Made by a program: the position numbers and the translations under genes. This document shows positions 1-10,100 of a DNA stretch of 32,484 nt, piece by piece. The notes beneath the pieces were generated by a model. It did not search any database. It had not been told where the DNA came from and was given only the letters and a program-made list of their open reading frames with translations. Numbering within the stretch: position 1 is the first letter of the stretch; every line of letters starts with the position of its first letter. Source of the DNA: a bacterium (lineage in GTDB: Bacteria > Electryoneota > JAOADG01). Where the stretch lies: assembly GCA_030247525.1 (NCBI GenBank), contig JAOTSC010000018.1, positions 1-32,484 on the forward strand, given 5' to 3'.

Positions 1-1892
1 GGACTTTCCGAAATGCTGATTCGGTACGCTCCGATTCGTTATACTATTTCCATGTACCGGGCGTACCGTACGATGAACAGGTAGAGTATTATTTTGCCGC
101 GCAAGACATCATCGGTAACTCGGTAAAATTGCCATCCGGCGGAGCCGGCGTCAGTCCTCCCGGTACCATTCCCCCGGGATCGCTGTTCAGCTACTTCGTC
201 CGGGAAGTTCTTCAAGGTACAATGACCATCGGACCAACCGGTGATTACACCAACTTTGCCGATGCATTCACCGCTCTTCGTACCGCCGGGGTCGCCGATG
301 GCGGTGTTACGTTTGTTATCGCGGATGGTACTTACGACGAAGAACCGTTGACCGTGAATGGATACTTTACGGCGAATCAGCGGGTACTATTCAAAGTCGA
401 TTCCGGGGCAAGTGTGACGATTAACGTAGACGGTTCAACTGCATCGCCGTGGGCGCTCCGGTTCCAGCGGACTTCCAACATAACTTTCGATGGCAGTTGG
501 CCGCGCAATACCAATAACCACTTGACTATACGTGGAACAGACATTAGTAATGCCGTCCGGTTTATCGACAGTGCTCAATTCAACACCGTAGTTCGCTGTT
601 CGCTACTGGTGGCAACCAGCAACTCTTCTTCCAATCGCATCGTCCAAATCGGTGGTGGTACAACAACCGGGTTACCTTGCACCGGCAATCAAGTATCGAA
701 TTGCGTCGTCATGGGCGGCTATACCGGCATCTATGCCCGGGGATCGACTGCACAACTTGTCGACAGCACATTACTTCGAAACAATGAAGTTCGTGACTTT
801 TATTACAGCGGTATTACTGTTGGTTATGGTTCGGGAATTCGTGTTTTGAACAACAAAATATTCCAAACGCAGACCTCGACTGGAACCACTGTAACCGGTA
901 TTTACATGGATGCCAGTACACAGAATTCTATCATCAATGCGAATGCGATTCAGCCATTGCAGAGTTTTGGTGGTAGTAACGAGACTGGAATCCGTGCGTA
1001 CGGGTTTTACAATACGATTTCGAATAATATGATTCGGCTGGGAGACAGCGCAGTAGGTACTATTTACGGGATCAACTTCGCCGATCAAGCCGGCACGATT
1101 CGAACGATTCATAATACGATATCAATCTCCGGTACCGCTGGAACGGCGAACAGCGCCTGCTATTACAACAATGTCAATTCGGGCATGGATACGTTGTATG
1201 CGAATATCTTCCAGAATTTGCGTACCGGAGGGGGTACTGCGAATTATCAAGTCGCACTTTCCGTCGCGCAGATTCCGGTGATTCTCTTCAGCGACTTTAA
1301 TTTGCTCGGCATTCCGAACGACAGTACGAACGATAACAACTATGTCGCGCGGCTCACGGGTATGTTTTTTAATACGCTCGCCGATTTACAAGTGTCGGCG
1401 TGGACGCCCCGCGACACCTTTTCTTTCAGTGCGTTAGCACCGTTTGAACTCCCGGACGATTTACATATCTCCACTCGGGAACCGACAGTCATCGAGAGTG
1501 GTACGCCAACCCATTGGGAAATCAACACCGATTTTGATGGCGAGTTCCGGACATCGCCGCGTTGCGATATTGGCGCGGACGAAGGGACATTTTTTGCCAC
1601 GGTCGACGATGCAACTACAACCCTGCCGCTTGAATATCAACTTGCACAGATTTACCCCAATCCGTTTAATCCGATCGCAAACATTCGCTTCTCGCTTCCC
1701 CGGTCTGAGAGAGTGGTTGTGAATGTGTACGATGCTACCGGTCGCTTAGTAACGAATCTGGTCGATGGTAACCAAGCTGCTGGATACCACAATGTCCAAT
1801 GGAACGGTTCCAATGTTTCCAGTGGCGTATATTTCGTAACCATCCATACCAACAAGTACACTGCAACCCGGAAAGCGGTGCTGTTGAAGTAA
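1..1892 (+). CDS. Secreted beta-helix protein with C-terminal sorting domain (5' partial)
   Basis: The frame is open from the first codon in the window (base 3), so the gene starts upstream; a TTG at 129 is in frame but lies inside the protein. The first residues look like the end of an Ig/FnIII-like domain (YYFAAQD...). Next comes a long Asn/Gly/Ser-rich region with short turns such as NNHLTIRGT and NNMIRL, the texture of a right-handed parallel beta-helix (pectate-lyase fold). The last ~80 residues are a T9SS type A/FlgD-like tail: YPNPFNP, then VNVYDATGRLV, then SSGVYFV, ending in KAVLLK. The family is exported and surface-attached or released. I see no catalytic motif, so the substrate is unknown; it could be an adhesin or a polysaccharide-acting protein. 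A hairpin follows the stop codon. Confidence 0.85.
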   Translation, partial: TFRNADSVRSDSLYYFHVPGVPYDEQVEYYFAAQDIIGNSVKLPSGGAGVSPPGTIPPGSLFSYFVREVLQGTMTIGPTGDYTNFADAFTALRTAGVADGGVTFVIADGTYDEEPLTVNGYFTANQRVLFKVDSGASVTINVDGSTASPWALRFQRTSNITFDGSWPRNTNNHLTIRGTDISNAVRFIDSAQFNTVVRCSLLVATSNSSSNRIVQIGGGTTTGLPCTGNQVSNCVVMGGYTGIYARGSTAQLVDSTLLRNNEVRDFYYSGITVGYGSGIRVLNNKIFQTQTSTGTTVTGIYMDASTQNSIINANAIQPLQSFGGSNETGIRAYGFYNTISNNMIRLGDSAVGTIYGINFADQAGTIRTIHNTISISGTAGTANSACYYNNVNSGMDTLYANIFQNLRTGGGTANYQVALSVAQIPVILFSDFNLLGIPNDSTNDNNYVARLTGMFFNTLADLQVSAWTPRDTFSFSALAPFELPDDLHISTREPTVIESGTPTHWEINTDFDGEFRTSPRCDIGADEGTFFATVDDATTTLPLEYQLAQIYPNPFNPIANIRFSLPRSERVVVNVYDATGRLVTNLVDGNQAAGYHNVQWNGSNVSSGVYFVTIHTNKYTATRKAVLLK

Positions 1893-1912
1893 ATTCATGT
1901 AACACAACTCAG

Positions 1913-1947
1913 ACCTGCTGATCAATCTCAGCAGGTTTGAAACCTTT
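1913..1947 (+). terminator. Probable rho-independent terminator
   Basis: A perfect 9-bp inverted repeat (ACCTGCTGA at 1913-1921, TCAGCAGGT at 1928-1936) with a 6-base loop follows the stop at 1892 by 20 bases. A short T run (CTTTTTG) comes slightly late after the stem. The rest of the spacer up to 2182 is AT-rich and shows no gene; a promoter for the next gene should lie there, but I could not pick one with confidence. Confidence 0.6.
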
Positions 1948-2182
1948 TTGTTAACAATGAGTTGTTAACTCAACTATGTTTCAAGATGCTATGATAAATG
2001 AATGCTTCAGTGACTATGAATATTGATGATCAGGAATGGAAACGAAGATGATACCTACTCTACTTCGATGGGAATATAACTGTATTTTGCGAAGTAGCTC
2101 TACTCTGAAATATCGTTTACATCTTACTGGAGAATAAACTATTTTTCTAATGTGATGGATTTGATTTCTCGTGGAGGATGTT

Positions 2183-4321
2183 ATGAAGATGCGTTGGATA
2201 TTGTTGGTATTGGTTTCGTTTCTGATAAATCTGCTTTCTACCCAATCGGCTGGTGCGCAAGATAGCTCACACGTTTCGACCTTGGCGCGATGGGAAAATT
2301 CGTTACTGCAGGACTTCACACTCAATGGCAATTACGCTTACCTCATTACCGATTACTATCGCTTAAAAATCATCGATGTTTCGGAGCAAGGGTATGCCCG
2401 CGAGGTTGGCTCCTACGTTTCCCCGAATATCATCTACGGCGTCGATGCCTATCAGAACTATGTCTTTTTATGGGAAGGCGCCGCCGGTTTTCAATTATTA
2501 AACGTTTCCGATCCCGCCCATCCGGTTTTGATTAGCACCTTCACGAATATGCCGAATTGCTACGATGTCGAAATGGTGGGGAACTATGCCTACATAGCAG
2601 CGCAATTTGGTATTTATGTGCTGGATTTAATCGACCCGCTCTTTCCTATCGTTGCGTCTGCGATTAGCGCAACCGGCGCAGTCAACCGGATCGAGTATGC
2701 CCACTCCGCTTTGTATGTCGCTCCAATGAATTCCAATCGAATTTCAAAAGTCAATCTTCCCACGCCAATTAATCTCCAGTTTGATACTACCATAACATTT
2801 CCGCGATATCTTAATAACTTCATTGTTCGTGATTCGACCATCTTTGTTGCCGACTATGATGGATTTTGGATTTACAACGTTGCGAACTTTCGAAATCCGA
2901 CTTTACTCGGTGTCGATTCGGCAAGAAACGGCTATGATTTTTCCGTATCTGGCAACTATGCCTATCTTAGAAAAAACATTCCAGAAATCAGTATTGTGAA
3001 CATCGCGAATCCCGATTCGATGTACATTGCCGGAAGCATAAACTTTACCAGCTATCCGGGATCGATGACACTCAGTGGGGCACGCTTGGGAATTAGTTCG
3101 TACCCCGGTCTGAGATTTTATTCGCTGACGAACCCTGTACAACCCCGTTTGGTTAGTTTTTATAGTACTGGTTTTGCGTTTCAAGCGGTAACTCTGCACG
3201 ATACTCTTGCCTATCTATTGGACGACTGGTTCGGTACGACAATCGTCGATGTAAGTAATCCGCGTCAAATTACACCACTCGGATTCATCGAAGCCCCTCT
3301 GCACGGTGCCGCTACTGATATCGCAATTGCCGGAGACCTCGCCTATGTCGCCGTGGGCGATTCCGGGTTACAAGTAGTCAGCGTTGCTAATCCTGTTGCA
3401 CCACAGCTACTCACCACCTTCCGAACCCGCAGCGAGGCGACTGGAATCACCATCGATGGGATGTATGGCTATGTCGCGGTGGGCGATTCGGGATTACAAA
3501 TCCTCAATCTCTATAACCCGGCAACCCCCTTGCCGTGGGGTTATTGCGATACGCCGGGTGATGCGTATCGTGTCGTTGTCCGCGGGAATTTCGCGTACGT
3601 TGCCGATGGCATTTCCGGACTTCGGATAATAAATATCTCCAATCGGCTTGCCCCCCGCGAAGTTGGATTTTTCAATACAACGGGAATTGCCTACGATGTT
3701 GCGCTGGCGGGGAATTACGCTTATGTCGCCGATGGTACGGGCGGCTTGCGGGTATTTGATATTACCAATCCCGTCGCTCCCACTGCAGTCGGTGCCTTTA
3801 CCGATTTGTATTGGATTGGCGGCGTAGCGCTGGTTCGGGAGTACGCCTATCTTGCCGCGGGCGACAATGGCTTGAGTATCGTCAACATTAGCGATCCGAC
3901 TGACCCACATGAAATTGGGTACTATGCTTCGTTTAACGGGGTGTACGATGTCGATGCGGTGAATGCGACTGCATACACGGCTGCCGGTTATGAGTTTGGT
4001 ATCTACGACTGTGCAGGATGTGTCGGGGTCGTCAATCGGGCGAATCATGAAACGCCCTATACCTATTCGCTATCGCAGAATTACCCCAATCCGTTCAATG
4101 CGACGACGACCATCGAGTATTCGATTGCGAAGACCGGAAAAGTTGAAATGAAACTGTATGATGTGAATGGGCGGGAAGCAGCGACGTTGGTGAACTTCCA
4201 ACAGAATCCTGGTAGCTATCGGGTGAAGTTCGATGGTTCTAAATTGTCGACTGGAACATACTTTGTTCGGTTACAAGCTGGAACGTTTTCCCAGACCAAT
4301 AAGATTCTATTATTGAAGTAG
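2183..4321 (+). CDS. Secreted LVIVD-repeat beta-propeller protein with sorting tail
   Basis: About 712 residues. The ATG at 2183 is preferred over the in-frame GTG at 2171 because GGAGG (2173-2177) sits 5 bases before it. A signal peptide (MKMRWILLVLVSFLINLL...) is followed by at least ten repeats of about 45 residues, each with a variant of GNYAYVADG.GLRIINISN and a following 'P..P..VG', the LVIVD repeat that builds beta-propellers on secreted proteins. The C terminus is a T9SS-type tail (YPNPFNATTTIEYSI, then LYDVNGREAATLV, then LSTGTYFVRL). No enzymatic residues are evident; a surface or adhesive role is an inference. The upstream neighbour is also an exported cargo protein, but a terminator separates the two. 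Confidence 0.85.
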   Translation: MKMRWILLVLVSFLINLLSTQSAGAQDSSHVSTLARWENSLLQDFTLNGNYAYLITDYYRLKIIDVSEQGYAREVGSYVSPNIIYGVDAYQNYVFLWEGAAGFQLLNVSDPAHPVLISTFTNMPNCYDVEMVGNYAYIAAQFGIYVLDLIDPLFPIVASAISATGAVNRIEYAHSALYVAPMNSNRISKVNLPTPINLQFDTTITFPRYLNNFIVRDSTIFVADYDGFWIYNVANFRNPTLLGVDSARNGYDFSVSGNYAYLRKNIPEISIVNIANPDSMYIAGSINFTSYPGSMTLSGARLGISSYPGLRFYSLTNPVQPRLVSFYSTGFAFQAVTLHDTLAYLLDDWFGTTIVDVSNPRQITPLGFIEAPLHGAATDIAIAGDLAYVAVGDSGLQVVSVANPVAPQLLTTFRTRSEATGITIDGMYGYVAVGDSGLQILNLYNPATPLPWGYCDTPGDAYRVVVRGNFAYVADGISGLRIINISNRLAPREVGFFNTTGIAYDVALAGNYAYVADGTGGLRVFDITNPVAPTAVGAFTDLYWIGGVALVREYAYLAAGDNGLSIVNISDPTDPHEIGYYASFNGVYDVDAVNATAYTAAGYEFGIYDCAGCVGVVNRANHETPYTYSLSQNYPNPFNATTTIEYSIAKTGKVEMKLYDVNGREAATLVNFQQNPGSYRVKFDGSKLSTGTYFVRLQAGTFSQTNKILLLK

Positions 4322-4577
4322 AAATCGTGCCGTTGTTTGTAGCCGTGGGCTTTAGCTCGCGCTGTAACCAAAAAATAATAATAATAAGCTTACGGTTGTA
4401 GCGAACTCTCAATAAAGGATTAAAACCGTGAAACGACGGCACCTTCGCTGTTAGCAACGAGCGCGTCTAACAGATCCATCGATTTAATGTTACTTTAGAA
4501 GGGAGTGTTTGCGTCCCGATGAATAGGGTACAGGCAGTTCTCCAGACTTGCATAATTGGAATAGAAAAGTGATGACA

Positions 4578-4591
4578 GGATGGGAATCCTA
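4578..4591. repeat. Short palindrome AGGAT-GGGA-ATCCT
   Basis: A perfect 5-bp inverted repeat with a GGGA loop, in the gene-free stretch downstream of the ribonuclease gene. Together with the next palindrome it looks like REP-type extragenic sequence. Only one copy is in the window, so dispersal cannot be shown. Confidence 0.4.
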
Positions 4592-4610
4592 TAACCACCC
4601 CTACACCGTA

Positions 4611-4661
4611 GGACAGACACTTTTGACTGTCCACCAGTTAGGGCAGCCAAAGGGTCTGTCC
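4611..4661. repeat. Inverted repeat GGACAGACA/TGACTGTCC with a third arm
   Basis: GGACAGACA (4611-4619) pairs 8 of 9 with TGACTGTCC (4624-4632) across a CTTT loop. A second partner, GTCTGTCC (4654-4661), is fully complementary to GGACAGAC (4611-4618), so two alternative hairpins are possible. It abuts the stop codon of the minus-strand ribonuclease gene (4662-4664) and could act as its 3' end or be a REP-like element. Confidence 0.45.
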
Positions 4662-6057
4662 TTACAATGTAACGGTAACTTCCGGTTGATTGATAAGAAC
4701 ATCGAGCGTATTGCGGGTTTCCAGTAACAGCTTTTTGAAGGTTGCTTGTTGCGACGCTTCGCCGTGTACCAGCAGGACTTTCCGCAATTTGCCATCCATG
4801 CGGGTGATGTAGTTTAATAAATCGTCTTGCCCCGCGTGGCCGGAGAAATTATTCAGGATTTTCACCCTCGCATTTCTGCGATAGATTTCCCCGAAAATTT
4901 TTACTTCCGGTTCACGATCCGCCAATTTCCTACCTAAAGTATTCGCCGCCATAAATCCGACGATAAGAACGGTAGTATTCGACCGGGCAATCCGGTTGCG
5001 AAGATGGTGGACTATCCGTCCCCCCTTCACACATCCCCGATCCGGCAAGAATGATTAGTGGTCCATCCATGCTATTCAATGCCATCGAGTCTTCAACGGT
5101 TTTGGTAAATTTCACCGCTTTCGATCCGAAAGGGTCGCTTGATTCTAACAATTTCCGGAAATCCCGATCCACCAATTCCCGATGCTTCCGAAATACTTCG
5201 GTGACGTTTTTTGCTAATGGGGAATCGACGTAAACCGGTAATTGAGGAATTCGTCCCGATTGTACCAACTCCGCCAATACATAGAGCAGTTCCTGCGTCC
5301 GTTCCACCGAAAATGCGGGAACCAGCATCGCGCCGCGATTGGCAACGATACGATCAATCTCAATTGCCAATTCTTCGCGGACAAGTTCGATGGGATCGTG
5401 TAACCGACCACCGTAGGTGGTTTCAATCATCAGGGTATCCGGAGTCGGCGGTGTTTCGGGATCGTTTAGAATCGGCAAATTATTGCGTCCCAAATCCCCC
5501 GAGAAAACAAAGCGGTGCGGGTTTTCGGTATCCCCCCACTCCAACACCACTTGCGCGGAACCAAGGATATGACCAGCATCGAGCAATTTGCAACGAACGC
5601 CCGGAACCGGTTCAAACGATTCGTGGTATTGTTGCTTCCGATAACGGGCAACCACTCCGGGAATGTCTTCTGGGGTATACAGCGGACGGTGTTCCGGGAA
5701 GCCGCGGCGTCGGTGTTTCTTGTTGATGAATTCGATATCGCGGACTTGCAGAAATGCCGAATCCAACAAGATGAATTCGCTGATTTCCGCCGTTGCCGGG
5801 GTAAGATAGATACTGCCCTTAAATCCCTCGGCGAGCAGTCGTGGCAATGCCCCGCAATGGTCGAGGTGAGCATGGGAAAGGATAACCGCATCGATCTTTG
5901 CGGCATCGAAACCAAAATGGCGGCTCTTATCGTAACTTTCCTGCCGCTTTCCTTGGAATAACCCGCAATCGAGGAGTATTTGTTTGCCATTCACCGAAAA
6001 GACGTGCCGGGAGCCGGTAACTTCACCGGCTGCGCCATAAGATGTGACCGTCGCCAT
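4662..6057 (-). CDS. MBL-fold/beta-CASP RNA exonuclease-type hydrolase, frameshifted
   Basis: The N-terminal part (6057 to about 5025) carries the metallo-beta-lactamase signature HAHLDHCG (His62, His64, Asp66, His67), the beta-CASP segment (YVDSPLAKNVTEVFRKH) and LAGSGMCEGG. After CEGG the frame changes. The continuation (GGRIVHHLRNRI..., FMAANTLGRKL, FSGHAGQDDL, VHGE) lies in another minus frame and ends at 4662. Joined, the product is about 464 residues, the usual length of COG1236-type predicted exonucleases with an RMMBL C-terminal domain, which process RNA in the cytoplasm. The join needs one G fewer in a G6 run (C6 on the + strand, 5020-5025). An AAAGGA sits 4 bases before the ATG. Either the break is a sequencing error or the gene is truncated; both halves remain well conserved, which favours error or a very recent mutation. 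Confidence 0.85.
5020..5025 (-). other. Frameshift site in C6 (G6 on coding strand) homopolymer
   Basis: On the coding strand the sequence reads GAA GGG GGG ACG GAT, giving Glu-Gly-Gly-Thr-Asp and loss of similarity. With five Gs it reads GAA GGG GGA CGG ATA GTC CAC CAT, giving the family motif EGGRIVHH. A single extra G therefore explains the break. Confidence 0.8.
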
Positions 6058-6085
6058 ACATTCCTTTCAATCTGACGATGTAGAC

Positions 6086-6114
6086 TTGACTCACCGCCCT
6101 AAATCGTTTAGTTT
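6086..6114 (+). promoter_or_regulatory. Possible promoter for the small secreted protein gene
   Basis: TTGACT (6086-6091) and TAGTTT (6109-6114) are 17 bases apart in the 88-base gap between divergent genes. The -10 matches the sigma-70 consensus only partly. It also resembles the Bacteroidota-type TAnnTTTG box with one base missing. Weak support. Confidence 0.3.
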
Positions 6115-6145
6115 GTCTCATACGGATGAATAGGATGACTCCGCA

Positions 6146-6544
6146 ATGAAACTCTTGCGTCTTGCACTGCTTCTTACTTTGCTTTCGACACCGCTGCTTG
6201 CGGCGTCGCTGTCTGACTTTACCATCACTGCGGGTGATGGGCGGGTCGTCGTGCGCTGGGAATCTGCCGATGAAACCGGTTTGATGCGTTATACGTTAGA
6301 GCGCTCAGTCGATGGTAGTGCGTTTGCGACCGTTGTAAACATTACCCCGCGCGGCAACCACCAATCCTATCAATACATCGACACCGATTTGTATTCGATG
6401 GATCGCAATCCCAGACAACTGGCATATCGGATTAAATTCGTCGACCGCAACGGTGGAACCAGCTACTCCAACACCCGTGAAACCACGATTATCGTCTCTT
6501 CGATTCGCCGTACTTGGGGCAGCATCAAAGCAATGTTCCGATAA
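6146..6544 (+). CDS. Small secreted FnIII-like protein
   Basis: 132 residues. A clear signal peptide (MKLLRLALLLTLLSTPLLAA) is followed by one compact beta-sandwich-like domain: VVVRWESADETGLMRYTLERS, then YRIKFVDRNGGTSYSN. This is the pattern of single fibronectin type III-like domains common in exported proteins of FCB bacteria. A sorting tail is absent; the last residues (SSIRRTWGSIKAMFR) are basic and may be amphipathic. The gene is monocistronic, with a possible promoter at 6086-6114 and a strong terminator right after the stop. Function is not recognised; a periplasmic or surface scaffold is an inference. Confidence 0.7.
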   Translation: MKLLRLALLLTLLSTPLLAASLSDFTITAGDGRVVVRWESADETGLMRYTLERSVDGSAFATVVNITPRGNHQSYQYIDTDLYSMDRNPRQLAYRIKFVDRNGGTSYSNTRETTIIVSSIRRTWGSIKAMFR

Positions 6545-6565
6545 AGATAGTACGTCACATTATCG

Positions 6566-6595
6566 AAAAACCGGACTTTCGTCCGGTTTTTTTTA
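6566..6595. terminator. Bidirectional rho-independent terminator
   Basis: The stem CCGGAC (6571-6576) pairs with GTCCGG (6581-6586) across TTTC. It is flanked by AAAAA on the left and eight Ts on the right, so it can end transcription from both sides. It lies between the small secreted protein gene (stop at 6544) and the stop of convergent coaE (6596). Confidence 0.9.
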
Positions 6596-7192
6596 TTACT
6601 TGGAAACCAATCCATTCCAGAAGGCGCGCAGGGTAAGTTCTAACTCGTCTGGTGTACTGTTATTCTCAATAATCCTTGAAGCCAACTTGCGTTTCGATTC
6701 TTCCGACCACTGTGCCGCTGCACGTCGCTTTATCTGCTCATCGGTGTAGCCGCGTTCTTTCATGCGAGCAATCACTATCTCCGGTTTAGCTACGACCAAC
6801 CACACTTCCTGAAAATCGGTGTTCCTGCCATACTCGAAGATAAGAGCACCATCCAACACAACAACGGGATGGGTTTCCGCTAACTTCGTCAATTTGGATC
6901 GGGTGCGTTGCACGAGCCGCGGCGCAACGATTGCATTGAAATCGGAAACAGCAATCGGATCGCCGAACAGGCGATGCGCCAATTCACCGCGATTTAATTT
7001 GCCATCGACCGAATACAACCCGTCACCAAACCGCTCCATCAATGCGTGGCGGTACGATGGATCCTGATCTGCCATCGCATGCGCTTCGGCATCAGCATCG
7101 ACGACTCCCGCGCCAAATTTTGCCAAAAAGCGCGCTACGGTACTTTTTCCTGCACCTATGTTACCGGTGACTCCCAGCCATACTTTACTCAT
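6596..7192 (-). CDS. coaE: Dephospho-CoA kinase
   Basis: 198 residues, the normal length for CoaE. It catalyses the last step of coenzyme A synthesis, ATP-dependent phosphorylation of the 3'-hydroxyl of dephospho-CoA, in the cytoplasm. The Walker A loop GNIGAGKST is at residues 10-18, followed by the DADAEAHAMAD segment that corresponds to the conserved D.. substrate region. VVVLDGALIFEYG and RMKERGYTDEQIKRR match the CoA-binding and lid regions. The ATG overlaps the stop of the upstream protease gene as ATGA (7189-7192), so the gene is the last member of the five-gene minus-strand operon and is probably translationally coupled to it. A shared terminator follows. Confidence 0.95.
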   Translation of the reverse strand: MSKVWLGVTGNIGAGKSTVARFLAKFGAGVVDADAEAHAMADQDPSYRHALMERFGDGLYSVDGKLNRGELAHRLFGDPIAVSDFNAIVAPRLVQRTRSKLTKLAETHPVVVLDGALIFEYGRNTDFQEVWLVVAKPEIVIARMKERGYTDEQIKRRAAAQWSEESKRKLASRIIENNSTPDELELTLRAFWNGLVSK

Positions 7193-10100
7193 CGAATGAT
7201 TGCCACCTTTCCCCGCGTTTGCGAAGTTTCTGTATATGCGATGTATAAATATACACCCGCCGCAACCGTTTCGCCGCTTTCATTCTTTCCGTCCCAGTAG
7301 GCACCGCCGGAAATCGGGTCAGCTGTGATTTCACGAACCGGAATTCCGGATACAGTAAAGATTGTAATTCGTGTTCCCTTCGGTACTCCGGCAAAAACGA
7401 TGCGCTCACCGGCTGCCGGTCGTGCCGGATTGGGGTACACGAACACCGACGTCAATTCAGTCGGTTGGTATGAGATTGCCCGGACAGAATTATCGGGATC
7501 GATTGCAGTACCGGTTATCGATCGGAGTGGCGAATGCGCCTCAACCTCGTATACAACACCATAATTTCCGACTGGCGTTTGGTGTGAGGGCAATAGCCGC
7601 ACGGAAACCGAGTCGACGAATTGGATCGATGATATATCTACACCTGGCGATACCGAGAATGCAGCAAGCGTCGCGGTTGCTTGGTCGTATGGTAACGAAA
7701 ATGACACCAGAATCGCTCCGTTCTCGATCCACGCATTCTGTACAAAAAACACGTGCGCAGGCACCGGGGGAAACTCAAACAATGCAGAATCAGCGCCAGC
7801 TAAAGGAGTATTATCCAAATCAAAAATACGCTCGACGGATAACCGATAGGTGCCCGCAGCAGGTCGCGGGATAAACCGCAATACCACTTGTCGCCCTTGC
7901 TGACTGGAAAGAATACTCACCGGTGCAATCGAATCATTCAAACGGAAGTTTACTGGACGAATCGATGACGAAGCAATCGGTTCGGTGAATTCGACCCGGA
8001 CATATTCATCCGAATCGTAATGTACCGCCTGAATCTGTGGCGGACGATTGGGACGAGCTGTCACGACCACTGAGAAGCCGCTTAACGGCGCTGGCAACGC
8101 TGGATTATAGGCAGCGACCATATAGCGGTAGAATAGGGTTGTATCGCTGGCGTTGGAATCAATATAAACAGTATCAGTCAGTGTGCGAGATAGTGTATCG
8201 AATTGGGCAATGTCATTCTCCGCTCGCAGCAACCAATAGCTCGTAGCGCCTTCGACTGTGCCCCAGGAAACTCGAATTCGATTCGTGTCCAAAGGCTGTG
8301 CTACTGCACCAGTGGGAATCAAGGGGTAAGTGCCGGGGTCACCGCCTTGCCATTCGAGAAACCGGAAACCGGCTCCATCGTTGTACGCCAATTCTTTCCT
8401 GCCGTTTCGATTAATGTCGGTCAATACAACAGCATTGGAACGCGCAAGGGAATTCCGATACACAATCCGCCAATTGTGGGTGACCGAATCCACTTGCATA
8501 ACCAGTAAATTGGGGTAAGCGGTAATAAAGACTTCCGGTTGTCCATCGCCGTCAAGATCGCCGGTTTCTATGCCGGAGTCAAATTCGCGCGGACTGAATG
8601 CTCCATCAATTACTAAAGAGTCGGTACGTTGGGGACGATTTCCGATCCAATGATACAGGTAGAATACCCATTTGCGGAGGGGGGCTTCATGCTCAGTTGT
8701 CAGGGCATCGGCATTTTCACAACCGGCAACAAAGAACGGCGACATTTGTCCCGAAACTGGCTTCGCAATATCGAGATAGTCGGTAGCGTTACCACCTTTG
8801 ATTAATGTATCCGCCCAGATTCTCACCCAACTACGGTCAGTAACACGACGCCACAGTAAAACATTTCCATCAGAATCGCCCCACAGCGCTTCGATAGTGC
8901 CATCTCCGTTGACATCGCCGATTCGAACCCGCGGCTTTCCGAGTAAATTTTCGCCGGGTGTTGTATTCGTCATCCGGTAGACCATTTCCGGTGTATAATT
9001 GCCGCTGTTATTCCAGTTCACATTCCATACTTCATACGCTTTTTCCCGGCGCAATATAAAGTTTCCCACCCGGTCAGTCGGGTCGAAATCGTATAGCATC
9101 GCACCATAGGATTGGTTTGTATCGGGTGGAATTAAATCATAGAGCGGATATGGCACTGTCGCTGACGATGTGAGAAACCAGGTAATTCCATAAGCGCGAA
9201 TCATTAATTCCGGTTTACCATCGCCGGTAATATCGGCGGCATCCTGTGCTACTTGTCTGCCATAGGTTACTCGAGAATCAAACTGTGTATTATTGTTTTC
9301 GAGTAACCGGAGAGTATCGTAGTCGAATTCATTAGTATATCCCGTAACCAGCAGCTCTTCCCGGTTATCGCGATCCCAATCGTAAAGTTTCGGCAAGAGG
9401 TATCCCGCCGGAAGGTTCGCTGGGATTTCTACCAATGGCAACGTTATCGGCGCTGGTGGCAGCGGAGGTATGATTATTGCCATCGAGGTTGTGATGAGAC
9501 CGCTAAGGTTTTTCGCGATAAATGCAATCGAATCGCCCGGCAAGGCGTTATCGTCAGTCAATAATGTTAACGCATGTTCGTTGTCGATGTATGAGAATTG
9601 TTTTGTACGGATCGTCCCGTTTCGAATCCACCGAATATGGCAATCAGATTGATCATCGGTCGACATTTCGACCCGCCATCCCCAGCGGCCATTGATTAGT
9701 GCGGGAGTAATTGAGCGCCGAAGAATCAATGGTGGAGTTATGTCGCGACGAATCGCAATCCGGGATTCGTAGGTTCCTCCCGTTGATACATCAGCGGTAA
9801 GTCGAATCGTGAAAACTGTGTCACCTGCCGGAAGTGTCACTGTTGCCAGTTTTTCGCGTACCCGTTGTTGCGTCACCGATGCTAACACAACTTGCCACTG
9901 CGAAGGGGTTTGACCCACCCCAAGATAGAGCGACCATGATAACAAGCGGGGACCAGCGACAGTGCCGGTAATAGTTACCGTATCGGTATTGACACTGGCT
10001 CCGTCGGCTGGGGATAATATTCGTGCGGTTGCCAATTGCGGTAACCCAACAGCCCGCCCGGCATTGAGGATGCCATGACCGGTCTCGATATCCCAACCGG

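Larger units (their letters stand above)
4322..4661. other. Intergenic stretch with dispersed palindromes, no gene seen
   Basis: These 340 bases separate two convergent genes. No ORF here has coding character. It holds an imperfect palindrome around 4343-4365 (GCCGTGGGCT TT AGCTCGCGC), a short AT tract (AATAATAATAATAAG) and two palindromes listed separately. No convincing terminator with a T run was found. Confidence 0.6.

Noticed and set aside
3494-4048. 184-residue minus-strand ORF opposite the LVIVD repeats
   Set aside because: It mirrors the repeat-encoding strand, has no ribosome binding site or recognisable domain, and the plus-strand protein is clearly real.
5020-5025. Programmed ribosomal frameshifting as the main explanation
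   Set aside because: There is no heptameric slip site of the usual type and this family is normally made from one frame; a homopolymer error is simpler.
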